From: Enterococcus florum | Lineage (GTDB): Bacteria > Bacillota > Bacilli > Lactobacillales > Enterococcaceae | Assembly: GCF_004309355.1 (NCBI RefSeq) | Contig: NZ_BJCC01000012.1 | Span: 62,001-126,000, forward strand | Length of the DNA stretch: 64,000 nucleotides | Direction: 5' to 3' | In this document: in pieces, positions 29,084-38,824 of the stretch | Layout: every line of letters starts with the position of its first letter | Position numbering within the stretch: the stretch's first letter is position 1 | The notes under the pieces: generated by a model | What the model was told of the DNA's origin: nothing | The model's database searches: none | The model's input: only the letters and a program-made list of their open reading frames with translations | Made by a program: the position numbers and the translations under genes

Positions 29084-30007
29084 ATGGAATTAGAATTTTT
29101 AGGAACCGGTGCTGGAGTACCAGCCAAACATCGGAATGTCAGCAGTATCGCCTTAAAATTATTAGGAGAGAGGAACGCCGTTTGGCTGTTTGACTGTGGA
29201 GAAGGAACCCAAATGCAAATCTTGCATACCTCAATTCGCCCTCGCAAGATTGAAAAGATTTTTATTACACATCTGCACGGAGATCATATTTTTGGTCTTC
29301 CGGGTTTATTGAGCAGCCGATCCTTTCAAGGCGGTACAGAAGCCTTAGAGCTTTATGGTCCACCAGGACTCGAGCTTTTTGTTAAAACCGCTTTGAAGGT
29401 CACACAGACGAAACTGGCCTATCCAATTCACTATATTGAAGTTCAAGAGGGTGTCATCTTTAAGGATCGACAATTCTCTGTTGAGTGCCGACTTTTGGAT
29501 CATGGAATCGACAGCTACGGCTATCGCGTCGTGGAAGCAGACCATGAAGGAACTCTTCAAGTCGAAAGATTAGCTGAACTAGGGGTTCCAGCAGGTCCAA
29601 TCTATGGAAAAATCAAGCAAGGGCAAACGGTAGTCTTGGAAGATGGGCGAATGATCGATGGCAGAGAATTCGTTGGTGAAGAGAAAAAAGGGCGGATCGT
29701 TACGATTTTAGGAGATACACGATACACGAAGACCTCGATTGAGTTAGCGTTGAATAGTGATGTACTGGTGCATGAAAGCACCTTTAAGAAAGGCGAAGAA
29801 AAGATGGCCAAAGCGTATTTCCACTCAACGACTCAACAGGCAGCTACGATTGCCAAGCAATCCCAAACCAAACAGCTTTTGTTGACCCATATTTCGGCTC
29901 GTTATTTAGCAAAAGACGCCAAGGAACTAGAAAAAGAAGCACAAGAAATATTCCCAGAGACCAAACTGGTCAAAGATTTTGACATCATCGATATTTCGTT
30001 TCAATAA
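29084..30007 (+). CDS. rnz: Ribonuclease Z
   Basis: Zinc endonuclease that cuts tRNA precursors just after the discriminator base when CCA is not encoded. The metallo-beta-lactamase core motif is [15 protein letters not shown], with further metal ligands in LGDTRYT and the late LTHISARY. From ATG 29084 it has 307 residues and the usual start [14 protein letters not shown]; the ATG two codons earlier sits too close to the AGGA site. An SDR gene follows 13 bases after its stop, as in other Bacilli. Confidence 0.96.
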   Translation: MELEFLGTGAGVPAKHRNVSSIALKLLGERNAVWLFDCGEGTQMQILHTSIRPRKIEKIFITHLHGDHIFGLPGLLSSRSFQGGTEALELYGPPGLELFVKTALKVTQTKLAYPIHYIEVQEGVIFKDRQFSVECRLLDHGIDSYGYRVVEADHEGTLQVERLAELGVPAGPIYGKIKQGQTVVLEDGRMIDGREFVGEEKKGRIVTILGDTRYTKTSIELALNSDVLVHESTFKKGEEKMAKAYFHSTTQQAATIAKQSQTKQLLLTHISARYLAKDAKELEKEAQEIFPETKLVKDFDIIDISFQ

Positions 30008-30020
30008 AGGAGGAACGCCT

Positions 30021-30809
30021 ATGAATTTAGAAGATAAAGTCGTCGTAGTAACTGGTGGGTCTGCAGGACTAGGAGAGCAGATCTGTTATGAAGCAGCAAA
30101 ACAAGGTGCGATCGTTGTTACTTGTGCCAGACGTATTCAACTCATTGGTCAAGTAAAAGAAACCTGCAAAGAGCTGAGCGGAAAAGAAGCGTATGCTTTT
30201 CAATTGGATATTTCCGATCCCGACAGTGTAGAAAGCGTCCTTGATAAAATCTCTGAGGAGGTCGGCGCTGTTGATGTACTCGTCAACAATGCTGGTTTTG
30301 GACTGTTTGAGGATTTCATCTCATTTGATCTAGAAACAGCACGCAGAATGTTTGAAGTCAACGTGCTGGGAATGATGTACTTCACACAGCGAGTGGCAAT
30401 TGACATGGTAGCTCGAAAAACCGGGCATATTTTCAATGTGTCATCTATGGCTGGAAAAATGGCGACTGCCAAATCAACCGTTTATTCTGCCACTAAATTT
30501 GCAGTACTTGGATTTTCAAATGCGTTGCGCTTGGAGCTGAGACCAGCAAACGTCTATGTAACAACGATCAATCCGGGACCAATCGAAACCGAATTCTTCG
30601 ACAAGGCGGACCCAAGCGGAAGCTATCTCGAAAACTTGGGATCGATCGTTTTAGATCCTCAAAAATTGGCAAAAACGATTGTCAAAACAATGGGATCACC
30701 GAAAAGAGAAATCAATCGACCACGTGTGATGGAGGTTGCCAATCGGTTTTATGCGCTCTTCCCGAACATCGGTGATTTTTTGGCAGGAAATCTATTTGAT
30801 ATGAAATAG
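30021..30809 (+). CDS. Short-chain dehydrogenase (YqjQ/DltE-like)
   Basis: Classical SDR of 262 residues: TGGSAGLG cofactor loop, NNAGFG, catalytic Ser in NVSSMAG and YSATK as YxxxK. It resembles YqjQ-type proteins found near rnz in Bacilli. The substrate is not known. The true start is ATG 30021 after AAAGGAGGAAC, not the longer frame that begins inside rnz. A LapA-like gene follows after 11 bases, so rnz-SDR-lapA form an operon that ends at a strong hairpin. Confidence 0.87.
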   Translation: MNLEDKVVVVTGGSAGLGEQICYEAAKQGAIVVTCARRIQLIGQVKETCKELSGKEAYAFQLDISDPDSVESVLDKISEEVGAVDVLVNNAGFGLFEDFISFDLETARRMFEVNVLGMMYFTQRVAIDMVARKTGHIFNVSSMAGKMATAKSTVYSATKFAVLGFSNALRLELRPANVYVTTINPGPIETEFFDKADPSGSYLENLGSIVLDPQKLAKTIVKTMGSPKREINRPRVMEVANRFYALFPNIGDFLAGNLFDMK

Positions 30810-30820
30810 GAAGTGTTCGA

Positions 30821-31246
30821 ATGAATAAACAGTGGAAAGTCATCTTAGGCTTCATTCTGGTTTTACTGATCGTTTTATTTGCGGTTTTCAACAACCAAGA
30901 GGTTCCTGTCAGTTTTGGATTTACCCGTTTTTATAGTCCGTTGATCCTGATAATTATCGGATCAGCGTTGATCGGTGCATTGATCGTTTTCTTGACCTCA
31001 AGCACGGCTCTTTTCAGGCTGAAAAAACAAAACAAACAGCTGCATAACCAAATCGATCAATATGAAACGAATAACCAAACAGCATTACATGAGGAAAAAG
31101 AAGCCTTTTTTCGCCAACAGGAAAATGAGCTGGCGACAGTCAGAGCGGACTATGAAAGTCTGTTAAAAGAAAAGGAGGCAGAAATTGCTGAATTATCCGG
31201 CAACAAACAGCCTTCATCAGACCGATCAATCGATTATTTTGATTGA
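30821..31246 (+). CDS. LapA-domain membrane protein (DUF1049)
   Basis: 141 residues: two transmembrane helices (about 7-25 and 41-61) with the LapA motif FAVFNNQEVPVSFGF between them, then a cytosolic coiled coil rich in Glu, Gln and Lys. The family name comes from lipopolysaccharide assembly, which does not exist in this organism, so the role here is unknown; a membrane-tethered scaffold is a fair guess. AGGAAG precedes the ATG. Confidence 0.8.
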   Translation: MNKQWKVILGFILVLLIVLFAVFNNQEVPVSFGFTRFYSPLILIIIGSALIGALIVFLTSSTALFRLKKQNKQLHNQIDQYETNNQTALHEEKEAFFRQQENELATVRADYESLLKEKEAEIAELSGNKQPSSDRSIDYFD

Positions 31247-31260
31247 TTCGAATAGAATGG

Positions 31261-31306
31261 ACAGAGAACCTGTGCAATCAGCTGCACGTTCTCTGTCTCT
31301 TTTTTT
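31261..31306 (+). terminator. Terminator of rnz-SDR-lapA operon
   Basis: ACAGAGAAC (31261-31269) pairs with GTTCTCTGT (31288-31296), extended inside by GTGCA/TGCAC, followed by a T run. Confidence 0.9.
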
Positions 31307-31319
31307 GTGGCAAAAATTT

Positions 31320-31328
31320 TGCTATAAT
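31320..31328 (+). promoter_or_regulatory. Extended -10 promoter of recJ
   Basis: TGCTATAAT, a perfect extended -10 element, right after the upstream terminator and 23 bases before the recJ start. Confidence 0.65.
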
Positions 31329-31350
31329 AGCACGGTTGGGATGTGATTTT

Positions 31351-33657
31351 TTGAGTAAATCATTGTACGAGTGGCAGCTTCGGCAAAGCGAGCCTGCCAA
31401 CATTGATTTTTTAACTGAGATTGTAGACGCTGGATACAGCAAGGCGTTTGCTGAAATATTGTGGAAACGTGGAATAAAAACAAAAATTGAATTTGATCAG
31501 ATGCTGCAAGCTTCTGCTGACGATTTGTATGATCCTTTTTTGATGCATGACATGGATAAAGCCGTCGAACGGATTCAAGAAGCGATCTTAAGCGGCGAAC
31601 GAATCTTGATCTACGGTGATTATGATGCAGATGGGATCACCAGCACGTCGATCATGCTGGAAGCATTAGAAATGCTCGGAGCGGATGTTCAATCGGTTTT
31701 GCCCAATCGATTCATTCATGGATATGGACCGAATAAAAACCTGTTTGCCGAAAAGATCGATGAGGGAATCCAACTGATTATCACTGTAGACAATGGCGTT
31801 GCTGGACACGAGGCGATTGATTACGCAAACTCCCGTCAAGTAGATGTGATCATCACGGATCACCACGAATTGCCTCCAACACTTCCTAAGGCTTATTGTG
31901 TTGTTCATCCACGCCATCCAGAAGGAAAGTATCCATTTGGTGAACTGGCAGGGGCAGGAGTGGCCTTTAAGCTGGCTACTGCATTATTGGAAGAACCGCC
32001 CGTAGAGCTTTTGGATCTGGCGTGTATTGGAACTGTGGCTGATTTAGTTTCCATGACTGGCGAAAATCGGAAAATTGTACAATTGGGCTTAGAAGTCATC
32101 AAACAAAATCAACGGATCGGCCTTCAGCAATTATTGAAGGTCAGCGGCTTAGATAGCCAAAAAATCGATGAAACCAGCATTGGCTTTGGTCTCGGACCAC
32201 GACTAAACGCCATTGGAAGACTAGGAGACCCGAATCCAGCCATCGAGTTGATGACGACTTTTGATGAGGAAAACGCTGAACACTTGGCAAAACGTCTGGA
32301 TCAAATCAATCAAGAACGAAAAACGATCGTTCAAACAATTACGGATGAAGCTATGGCAATGGTTAATCCTGAACATGAAATTCATTTGATTGCTGGAAAC
32401 GGATGGAACCCTGGTGTTTTAGGAATCGTTGCCGGCAATATCTTGAAGCAAACTGGACGCCCAACGATTGTGTTGGCAATCGATGATACTGGCAGTGCCA
32501 AAGGTTCCGGACGGAGCACTGAGGCTTTGGATCTTTTTGCTATGCTCTCAACTATGAGAGACCTGTTTACTCATTTTGGCGGACATTCTGCCGCAGTAGG
32601 ACTGACACTTCCTGCTGGAAAGATTGAATCTTTGCAAGCTGAAATGAATCAGTATGTTCGGGAAAACCAGATCAATTTGGATAAAGGTTCGATAATAGTG
32701 ATCGATGAAAAGCTGAAAATCTCTGAAGCGACATTGACATTGATCACTGAGCTGAAAAAGCTGGCACCTTTCGGAACAGATAATCCAGTTCCTCACTTTC
32801 TATTCGAAGGCGTCTTTTTGAACAATCTAAAAATGATCGGTGCAGAACAGCAGCATGTGAAGTTTTCGTTAACTAAGGATGGGCAGCAACTGGATGCGAT
32901 CGGATTCAATTTTGGTGGAAAGATTGAGGAGATGCAGCAGGATGATACTCGTTTTGTCGGCGATTTAGAGATCAATGAGTGGAATGGACAGAAAAAAGTT
33001 CAGTTGAAGCTGCTCGATTTCGCTTCGGAGGGTCTCCAAGTCATTGATCGCCGTGCGAAGCATACTTGGACACAGCCCTTAGAAACCGGAAAAACGATGT
33101 ATGTGGCTTTTCAAGAAAAGAGCAAGCAGATTGTTGCCGAAAACCTCAGGGAGCAGGTCGTAGTCTTTGACGGACAAACAGCAGTGAACACAGCTGGATA
33201 CCAACAACTAGTGGTACTAGATTGTCCAAGCAACGTAGAAGAATTGAGAAGAATTCTTCACGAAGGGGCATTTGATCGAGTTTATCTATTTCTGTATAGT
33301 GCGGATGAAGCCTATCTGAATGGGATGCCGAAACGTGAACAATTTAAACAATTGTATCAGTTTTTCTATAAACAGCAGCGTGTAGATATTCGATACAAGC
33401 TGAAAGTTGTTTCGAATTACTTAAAGATTCCCGAAAAGCTGCTGATTTTTATGATTCACGTGTTTTCTGAGCTAAACTTTGTTACAATAGATGACGGCGT
33501 TTTGCAAATGGTAGCTGCCCCTCAGCAACGATCCTTTGAGGAAAGTCAATTATACAAACGGCGCGTGCAACAGATTAAAAGTGAAGAATTTTTATTATTA
33601 AGTGATATTCAAACCATTCGAAATTGGTTGAAAAATGAGTCGTCAACAGTTGGATAA
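31351..33657 (+). CDS. recJ: Single-stranded-DNA exonuclease RecJ
   Basis: 5'-3' single-strand exonuclease used in recombination and mismatch or base-excision repair. DHH-family motifs: GDYDADG (about 88), IITDHHE (about 169), and the DHHA1 motif GGHSAAVG (about 409), then an OB fold and a Firmicute C-terminal extension. The longest frame begins over 100 bases upstream, but the likely start is TTG 31351 with GGATGTGA before it and downstream of the extended -10, giving 768 residues and an N-terminus MSKSLYEW. apt follows after 42 bases, in the same order as in many Bacilli. Confidence 0.94.
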   Translation: MSKSLYEWQLRQSEPANIDFLTEIVDAGYSKAFAEILWKRGIKTKIEFDQMLQASADDLYDPFLMHDMDKAVERIQEAILSGERILIYGDYDADGITSTSIMLEALEMLGADVQSVLPNRFIHGYGPNKNLFAEKIDEGIQLIITVDNGVAGHEAIDYANSRQVDVIITDHHELPPTLPKAYCVVHPRHPEGKYPFGELAGAGVAFKLATALLEEPPVELLDLACIGTVADLVSMTGENRKIVQLGLEVIKQNQRIGLQQLLKVSGLDSQKIDETSIGFGLGPRLNAIGRLGDPNPAIELMTTFDEENAEHLAKRLDQINQERKTIVQTITDEAMAMVNPEHEIHLIAGNGWNPGVLGIVAGNILKQTGRPTIVLAIDDTGSAKGSGRSTEALDLFAMLSTMRDLFTHFGGHSAAVGLTLPAGKIESLQAEMNQYVRENQINLDKGSIIVIDEKLKISEATLTLITELKKLAPFGTDNPVPHFLFEGVFLNNLKMIGAEQQHVKFSLTKDGQQLDAIGFNFGGKIEEMQQDDTRFVGDLEINEWNGQKKVQLKLLDFASEGLQVIDRRAKHTWTQPLETGKTMYVAFQEKSKQIVAENLREQVVVFDGQTAVNTAGYQQLVVLDCPSNVEELRRILHEGAFDRVYLFLYSADEAYLNGMPKREQFKQLYQFFYKQQRVDIRYKLKVVSNYLKIPEKLLIFMIHVFSELNFVTIDDGVLQMVAAPQQRSFEESQLYKRRVQQIKSEEFLLLSDIQTIRNWLKNESSTVG

Positions 33658-33699
33658 GAACAAAAAAAGATGGTTGAACGTACCTAGGAGGAATTAGAA

Positions 33700-34212
33700 A
33701 TGGATTTAAAAGATTACATCGCTAGTATTCCGGATTACCCGCAAAAAGGGATTGTCTTCCGGGACATCTCTCCATTGATGGCAGACGGAGAGGCATATCG
33801 GGAAGCGACGAGACAAATTGTTCATTACGCCAAGGAAAAGTCGATTGATATGGTGGTTGGACCAGAAGCCCGCGGTTTTATTGTGGGGTGTCCTGTTGCA
33901 TTTGAATTAGGTGTGGGATTCGCTCCTGTACGTAAACCTAATAAATTGCCGCGCGAAACCGTGGATGTGGAATACGAGAAGGAATATGGCACGGATACAT
34001 TGTCGATCCATAAAGATGCAATCAAACCTGGTCAGCGAGTGTTGGTAACAGATGACTTGCTGGCTACCGGGGGAACAGTCAAAGCGACGATCGACTTAAT
34101 CGAAAAATTAGGTGGAATCGTTGTCGGTTGTGCATTTTTAATCGAGTTAGAGGAATTACATGGCAGAGACAAGATCGCCGGATATGACATTTTAACGTTG
34201 ATGGATTATTAA
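33700..34212 (+). CDS. apt: Adenine phosphoribosyltransferase
   Basis: Purine salvage: adenine plus PRPP gives AMP. PRPP-binding loop [13 protein letters not shown] is at about 118-130, and GPEARGF near 64. The 170 residues match the family exactly. AGGAGGAATT precedes the ATG. It is probably co-transcribed with recJ and ends at a bidirectional hairpin. Confidence 0.96.
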   Translation: MDLKDYIASIPDYPQKGIVFRDISPLMADGEAYREATRQIVHYAKEKSIDMVVGPEARGFIVGCPVAFELGVGFAPVRKPNKLPRETVDVEYEKEYGTDTLSIHKDAIKPGQRVLVTDDLLATGGTVKATIDLIEKLGGIVVGCAFLIELEELHGRDKIAGYDILTLMDY

Positions 34213-34217
34213 CCAAA

Positions 34218-34254
34218 AAGAAGCTCCCAGTCAAAAAATGACTGGGAGCTTCTT
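34218..34254. terminator. Bidirectional terminator, apt / SOS-controlled gene
   Basis: Perfect 16-base arms AAGAAGCTCCCAGTCA (34218-34233) and TGACTGGGAGCTTCTT (34239-34254) around AAAAA. Confidence 0.9.
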
Positions 34255-34255
34255 G

Positions 34256-34525
34256 CTATGCAGATTTATGAAAATGAGTATCGTGATAGTCGTAAGAATC
34301 GATATAATAGAAATCATTCGCTGGTTCGTGACGGTAAGGTTCATCTTCAGTCTCGAGCTCTTCGTAATGATAGGTCTGTGCGTATTTTCTTTCATCCCAG
34401 AGCATGAACCAAACGATAAACAAACCAGAAAAAACAATCACGGTCGCCATTGCACCTAACTTACCGATCAACAAACCTATCAATAAAAAACCAATCACTA
34501 ACCCAAATCTTCTGACAGCTTTCAT
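34256..34525 (-). CDS. Small two-helix membrane protein under LexA control
   Basis: I do not recognise the family. The 89-residue product has a basic N-terminus (MKAVRRFG), two adjacent hydrophobic helices (about 7-24 and 26-43) and a 46-residue polar tail unusually rich in Tyr (8), His (5) and acidic residues. Start ATG 34525 follows GAGGTG by seven bases; the ATG at 34531 is too close. It has its own promoter with two LexA boxes and sits behind the lexA terminator, so it should be induced by DNA damage. Small SOS-induced membrane proteins next to lexA in other Firmicutes (YneA in Bacillus, SosA in Staphylococcus) arrest division; an equivalent role here is inference only. Confidence 0.8.
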   Translation of the reverse strand: MKAVRRFGLVIGFLLIGLLIGKLGAMATVIVFSGLFIVWFMLWDERKYAQTYHYEELETEDEPYRHEPANDFYYIDSYDYHDTHFHKSA

Positions 34526-34553
34526 ATTCATTCACCTCTATTATTTCTAAACA

Positions 34554-34603
34554 CGAACAAGTGTTTGCATCTCTATTATACGAATGTTTGTTCGATTTGT
34601 AAA
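34554..34603 (-). promoter_or_regulatory. SOS promoter with two LexA boxes
   Basis: Minus strand: TTTACA (34603-34598), 17-bp spacer, TATAAT (34580-34575). The spacer holds CGAACAAACATTCG (34594-34581), and CAAACACTTGTTCG (34567-34554) lies just downstream of the -10. Each differs from the Gram-positive LexA consensus CGAAC-N4-GTTCG by one base. Two bound dimers would cover the promoter fully. Confidence 0.85.
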
Positions 34604-34604
34604 G

Positions 34605-34633
34605 AAAAAAATTAATCGGATTTCTCCGATTAA
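34605..34633 (-). terminator. lexA terminator
   Basis: Minus strand TTAATCGGA-GAAA-TCCGATTAA followed by seven T; the stem overlaps the lexA stop codon. Confidence 0.9.
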
Positions 34634-35253
34634 TAAATGTGGCTGCGATAAAGACCGACTACTTTGCCTAAAATGGAAACATTGTCCAAAAGAATAGGAG
34701 CCAGCTCATCATTTTCCGGCTGCAGTCGAATATGATTCGCTTCACGATAGAATCGCTTGCATGTCGCCTCGTTTTCATCGGTCATGGCGATCACGATCTC
34801 ACCATTCGTCGCGATCGATTGCTTTCGAACAATCACATGATCCCCGTCGTATATCCCTGCATTGATCATACTTTCCCCGCGGATCGTTAACATAAACAGG
34901 CTGCCGTCCTCACTGGACAGATCTGGAGGAACAGGGAAAAAATCTGAGGCCTCTTCTACTGCTAAAATCGGTTCTCCGGCAGTAACGACTCCCAACATAG
35001 GGATCACCTGCGGTTGAGCCCCAATTTTTTCTAATCCGCTGATCGTCAATTCAATCGCACGAGGTTTCGTCGGATCGCGCTGAATCAAGCCCTTTTTCTC
35101 TAGTCTTGCTAGATGACCGTGAACTGTTGACGTAGACGAAAGATTCACTGCCTCGCCAATTTCTCTGACCGTTGGTGGATATCCTTTATTTTCAACACGT
35201 TCGTGAATAAAACGCAACACTTCCAATTGTTTCGTTTCTGTTCGTTTTGCCAA
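34630..35253 (-). CDS. lexA: SOS repressor LexA
   Basis: Represses DNA-damage genes until RecA filaments trigger its self-cleavage. N-terminal winged helix (about 1-65), Ala-Gly cleavage bond in GVVTAGEPI (about 92), catalytic Ser in RGESM and Lys in TCKRF. The start is taken as TTG 35253 ([13 protein letters not shown], 207 residues) because GAAGGTG lies six bases before it; the in-frame GTG at 35262 is inside that binding site. One LexA box lies at its promoter, so it is autoregulated. Its neighbours are ynzC and tkt as in Bacillus, but yneA is absent. Confidence 0.96.
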   Translation of the reverse strand: MAKRTETKQLEVLRFIHERVENKGYPPTVREIGEAVNLSSTSTVHGHLARLEKKGLIQRDPTKPRAIELTISGLEKIGAQPQVIPMLGVVTAGEPILAVEEASDFFPVPPDLSSEDGSLFMLTIRGESMINAGIYDGDHVIVRKQSIATNGEIVIAMTDENEATCKRFYREANHIRLQPENDELAPILLDNVSILGKVVGLYRSHIY

Positions 35254-35285
35254 AACCCACACCTTCTTCTCGTTTTTTTTAGTTT

Positions 35286-35320
35286 AGCATATCTAAACCT
35301 AGAAATCAAACAAGCGTTCG
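35286..35320 (-). promoter_or_regulatory. lexA promoter with LexA box
   Basis: Minus strand: TTGTTT (35313-35308), 16-bp spacer, TATGCT (35291-35286). The box CGAACGCTTGTTTG (35320-35307), one mismatch from consensus, overlaps the -35. Confidence 0.8.
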
Positions 35321-35384
35321 CATTTTTATTTTTTCCTAATCCGTTTTTTTAATGTATAATATAGAACAGGAAAGGGGTGCTGAG

Positions 35385-35627
35385 ATGCTCTCAGAAGAAA
35401 AGATCGCTCGAATCAATGAGCTAGCTAAAAAGAAGAAAACAGAGGGCTTAAGCGAGTCAGAAGCCAACGAACAAAAACAATTGCGTGAAGAGTACTTGTC
35501 TTCTTTTCGTTCGGGAATGCGCCATCACATCGAAGGAATGAAAATCGTTGATCCCGACGGCAAGGATGTTACTCCAGATAAATTAAAAAAAATCCAAAAG
35601 GCAAAAGGACTGCATGATCGAAAATAG
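35385..35627 (+). CDS. DUF896 / YnzC-type protein (UPF0291)
   Basis: Small soluble helical protein of 80 residues, UPF0291 family. It shows the family pattern of an N-terminal helical hairpin ([33 protein letters not shown]) followed by [19 protein letters not shown]. In Bacillus ynzC lies in the SOS operon yneA-yneB-ynzC; here it is divergent from lexA and the two upstream partners are missing. Start ATG 35385 follows AAAGGGGTG. TATAAT at 35355-35360 is a likely -10. Function unknown. Confidence 0.88.
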   Translation: MLSEEKIARINELAKKKKTEGLSESEANEQKQLREEYLSSFRSGMRHHIEGMKIVDPDGKDVTPDKLKKIQKAKGLHDRK

Positions 35628-35647
35628 AAAATAATCCTAATTTTGGA

Positions 35648-35676
35648 TTGAAATGCATTAGTAAATCGGTTACAAT
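35648..35676 (+). promoter_or_regulatory. tkt promoter
   Basis: TTGAAA (35648-35653), 17-bp spacer, TACAAT (35671-35676), about 48 bases ahead of the start codon. Confidence 0.7.
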
Positions 35677-35723
35677 GAATTTGGAATAAAAGTATTTATA
35701 ACCAAAAAGGAGGACGTATTATT

Positions 35724-37718
35724 TTGTTTGATAAAATCGATCAACTAGGTGTCAACACGATCCGTACTTTGAGTATTGACGCGATCCAAAAGGCGAATTC
35801 AGGACATCCAGGTTTACCAATGGGGGCTGCGCCAATGGCTTACGCGTTATGGACGAAGCACCTAAACGTAAATCCAGCTACATCCTTGAATTGGCCAAAT
35901 CGCGACCGCTTTATTTTATCAGCAGGACATGGATCAGCAATGCTTTACAGCATGTTGCACTTGGCCGGTTATGATGTGACGATTGATGATTTGAAAAATT
36001 TCCGTCAATGGGAAAGCAAAACTCCGGGACATCCAGAATATCTTCACACGGACGGTGTAGAAGCAACGACGGGGCCTTTAGGTCAAGGAATCACCATGGC
36101 TGTCGGCATGGCCATGGCAGAAGCACATTTGGCTGCAACTTATAATCGTGACAGCTTCAATGTGATGGATCATTACACGTACACGATCGTTGGAGATGGA
36201 GACCTGATGGAAGGGGTTGCTCAAGAGGCCAGCTCAATGGCAGGACACATGAAGTTAGGCAAATTGATCGTCCTTTACGATTCAAATGATATTTCCTTAG
36301 ATGGGCCAACTTCAAAAGCCTTCACTGAAAACGTAGGTGCACGTTACGAGGCTTATGGTTGGCAGCATATTTTAGTCAAAGACGGCAATGATCTGGAAGC
36401 GATCAGCAAAGCAATCGAGGAAGCGAAAGCAGAAACAGATAAGCCTACAATCATCGAAGTGAAAACAGTTATTGGCTTTGGTGCACCGAAGGAAGGAACT
36501 TCTGCAGTCCACGGAGCTCCGATTGGGGCAGATGGGATCAAAGCAGCGAAGACAGTTTATGGCTGGGAATATCCGGATTTCACCGTTCCTGAGGAAGTTG
36601 CTGAACGTTTCAAAACTGAAATGCAGGACAAAGGAGCAAAAGTTGAGGCACAATGGAATGACCTGTTCAAAGACTACAAAAATGCTTATCCCGAACTAGC
36701 AAAACAGTTCGAAGATGCATTTGCTGGAAAACTACCAGAAAATTGGGATGCAGAGCTTCCTGTTTATGAAGAAGGCTCAAGCCAAGCAAGTCGTGTGTCA
36801 AGTAAAGACGTCATCCAAGCGATTTCTAAAGCAGTTCCAAGCTTCTGGGGAGGTTCTGCAGACTTATCCGGGTCAAACAATACAACAGTTGCTGTTGAAA
36901 AAGAGTTTCAGCCTGACTCTTATGAAGGCCGCAATATTTGGTTTGGTGTTCGAGAATTTGCGATGGCTGCTGCAATGAACGGAATTCAATTGCACGGTGG
37001 TACACAGATTTATGGGGGGACATTCTTTGTCTTCACTGACTACCTGCGTCCAGCAATTCGGATGTCCGCAATCCAAGGACTGCCTGTCACTTATGTATTG
37101 ACGCATGATTCTGTTGCAGTCGGAGAAGATGGACCAACACACGAACCAATCGAACAATTGGCTAGTGTTCGCTGTATGCCAAATGTCCAAGTCATTCGCC
37201 CGGCGGATGGAAATGAAACAACAGCGGCATGGAAAGTTGCGTTAGAATCAAAAGATAAACCGACATTGTTAGTTCTTAGCCGACAAAACTTGCCTGTTCT
37301 TCCGGGCAGCAAGGAAATGGCTAAGGAGGGGGTTGCTAAGGGTGGTTATGTGATTTCCAAATCAGAGGCAACCACTCCAGATGGAATCATCATCGCAACT
37401 GGTTCAGAAGTCAATCTAGCAGTTGAAGCACAAAAAGTTCTGAAGGAACAAGGAAAAGATATCTCCGTAGTATCCTTGCCAAGCTTTGATTTGTTCGAAG
37501 CGCAAGATGAGGCTTACAAAGAATCTGTTCTGCCAAAAGCTGTAACAAAACGATTAGCAGTTGAAGCAGCTTCATCTTTCGGTTGGGAACGTTACATCGG
37601 CAGCGAAGGCAAAATGATCAGCATCGACCATTTTGGTGCCTCTGCTCCTGGCGGATTCATTTTAGAACAATTTGGTTTCACTGTTGACAATGTAGTAAAT
37701 ACATTCAATCAAATTTAA
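35724..37718 (+). CDS. tkt: Transketolase
   Basis: Thiamine-diphosphate enzyme of the pentose phosphate pathway, moving two-carbon units between sugar phosphates. 664 residues with [10 protein letters not shown], the ThDP-Mg motif [13 protein letters not shown], the second-domain Glu region [12 protein letters not shown] and the C-terminal domain. Start is a TTG at 35724 with AAGGAGG ten bases before; no ATG fits. A hairpin terminator follows. Confidence 0.96.
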   Translation: MFDKIDQLGVNTIRTLSIDAIQKANSGHPGLPMGAAPMAYALWTKHLNVNPATSLNWPNRDRFILSAGHGSAMLYSMLHLAGYDVTIDDLKNFRQWESKTPGHPEYLHTDGVEATTGPLGQGITMAVGMAMAEAHLAATYNRDSFNVMDHYTYTIVGDGDLMEGVAQEASSMAGHMKLGKLIVLYDSNDISLDGPTSKAFTENVGARYEAYGWQHILVKDGNDLEAISKAIEEAKAETDKPTIIEVKTVIGFGAPKEGTSAVHGAPIGADGIKAAKTVYGWEYPDFTVPEEVAERFKTEMQDKGAKVEAQWNDLFKDYKNAYPELAKQFEDAFAGKLPENWDAELPVYEEGSSQASRVSSKDVIQAISKAVPSFWGGSADLSGSNNTTVAVEKEFQPDSYEGRNIWFGVREFAMAAAMNGIQLHGGTQIYGGTFFVFTDYLRPAIRMSAIQGLPVTYVLTHDSVAVGEDGPTHEPIEQLASVRCMPNVQVIRPADGNETTAAWKVALESKDKPTLLVLSRQNLPVLPGSKEMAKEGVAKGGYVISKSEATTPDGIIIATGSEVNLAVEAQKVLKEQGKDISVVSLPSFDLFEAQDEAYKESVLPKAVTKRLAVEAASSFGWERYIGSEGKMISIDHFGASAPGGFILEQFGFTVDNVVNTFNQI

Positions 37719-37726
37719 ATGTTGTG

Positions 37727-37763
37727 AAGTGCAAGGATTTCAAGTCCTTGCACTTTATTTTTT
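37727..37763 (+). terminator. tkt terminator
   Basis: AGTGCAAGGA and TCCTTGCACT pair around TTTCAAG, then TTATTTTTTT. Confidence 0.9.
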
Positions 37764-37815
37764 TGTTACGCATGTTACGTTAAGATAACAAATGGATGAA
37801 TTTGATGCGACTAAA

Positions 37816-37844
37816 TTGTTTGTAAAAAAAGAATAACGTATACT
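37816..37844 (+). promoter_or_regulatory. Promoter of the GH73 gene
   Basis: TTGTTT (37816-37821), 17-bp spacer, TATACT (37839-37844), about 57 bases ahead of the start. Confidence 0.7.
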
Positions 37845-37901
37845 AATTATGAACTTAAATTAGACGAAAATTAACAGAAGAAAGAATCTTGGAGGTAAAT
37901 A

Positions 37902-38720
37902 ATGAGCCGTTTTAAGACTCGCAGTGAACGACACGTACATAAAAAAGAACAACAAAGGAGAGCATTTAAGCGAACGATTCCTATATTGGGAACTGCCTTA
38001 GCAGCTACTCCTGCTGCTGTGGGAATCAATCAAGTGCAGGTAGAAGCAGCACAAACGCAAGACCAAGCGGCATTTATTGAACAGTTAGGATATTCAGCGA
38101 TGCAAGTATCCGCTTCAAATGATTTGTATGCTTCAATCATGGTTGCTCAGGCTTTGGTCGAAACAGGTTTTGGTTCCTCCACGTTGTCCAATGCTCCTTA
38201 CTATAACTTATTTGGAGTAAAAGAGTACAGTGGCGGACCTAGCGTGAGTATGAGTACACAGGAATATCTGGACGGGCAATGGGTCACGATGTCAGAACCC
38301 TTTGCTGTATACAACAGTTATGCTGAATCCTTTTTAGATCATGCTAGTATCCTTCGCAGTTCCTATTATGCTGGGGCTTGGAAAAGTCATACTTCTAGCT
38401 ACCAGGATGCTGCGTATTATTTAACAGGACGTTATGCGACTGATCCAGGATATGCTGCAAAATTGATTTCTTTGATCCAGAGCTACAATTTGACTCGATT
38501 TGACACTCCTGGAGCTGGGACAGCGATCCAATCACAGCCTGAACAGCAGTCCGTTGCGGTACAGCAGACTAGTATTACTGGGCAGACATATACGGTTCAA
38601 TCAGGTGATTCAGTATGGGGGATTGCCGAAAAATTCGGGATCAGTCTTGATCAATTTTTAGCAAACAATGGGATTTCAATCGATTCAACTATTCTCCCAG
38701 GACAACAAGTATCCGTTTAA
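37902..38720 (+). CDS. Secreted GH73 peptidoglycan hydrolase with LysM domain
   Basis: 272 residues. A long, very basic N-terminus (first 24 residues) is followed by a hydrophobic signal segment and a likely cut after VEAAQ. The catalytic domain (about 45-205) is of the glucosaminidase type, glycoside hydrolase family 73, with the acidic residue in [10 protein letters not shown] and YNLFGVK. A single LysM wall-binding domain (about 225-272, [17 protein letters not shown]) ends the chain. AATCTTGGAGG precedes the ATG. By family it cuts glycan strands during growth or daughter-cell separation. Many enterococcal homologues carry several LysM repeats; this one has one. Confidence 0.9.
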   Translation: MSRFKTRSERHVHKKEQQRRAFKRTIPILGTALAATPAAVGINQVQVEAAQTQDQAAFIEQLGYSAMQVSASNDLYASIMVAQALVETGFGSSTLSNAPYYNLFGVKEYSGGPSVSMSTQEYLDGQWVTMSEPFAVYNSYAESFLDHASILRSSYYAGAWKSHTSSYQDAAYYLTGRYATDPGYAAKLISLIQSYNLTRFDTPGAGTAIQSQPEQQSVAVQQTSITGQTYTVQSGDSVWGIAEKFGISLDQFLANNGISIDSTILPGQQVSV

Positions 38721-38745
38721 AGAAGCGTAAAGGCTTCTTTTTTTT
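38720..38745 (+). terminator. Terminator of the GH73 gene
   Basis: AAGAAGC (38720-38726) and GCTTCTT (38733-38739) stem at the stop codon, followed by T8. Confidence 0.8.
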
Positions 38746-38824
38746 GAACATATTTCTCGCGATTTTCTCATTTTTCGATTACTATATAAAAATAAGAAGT
38801 GTGATAAAAGAGGAGGAAAATACA

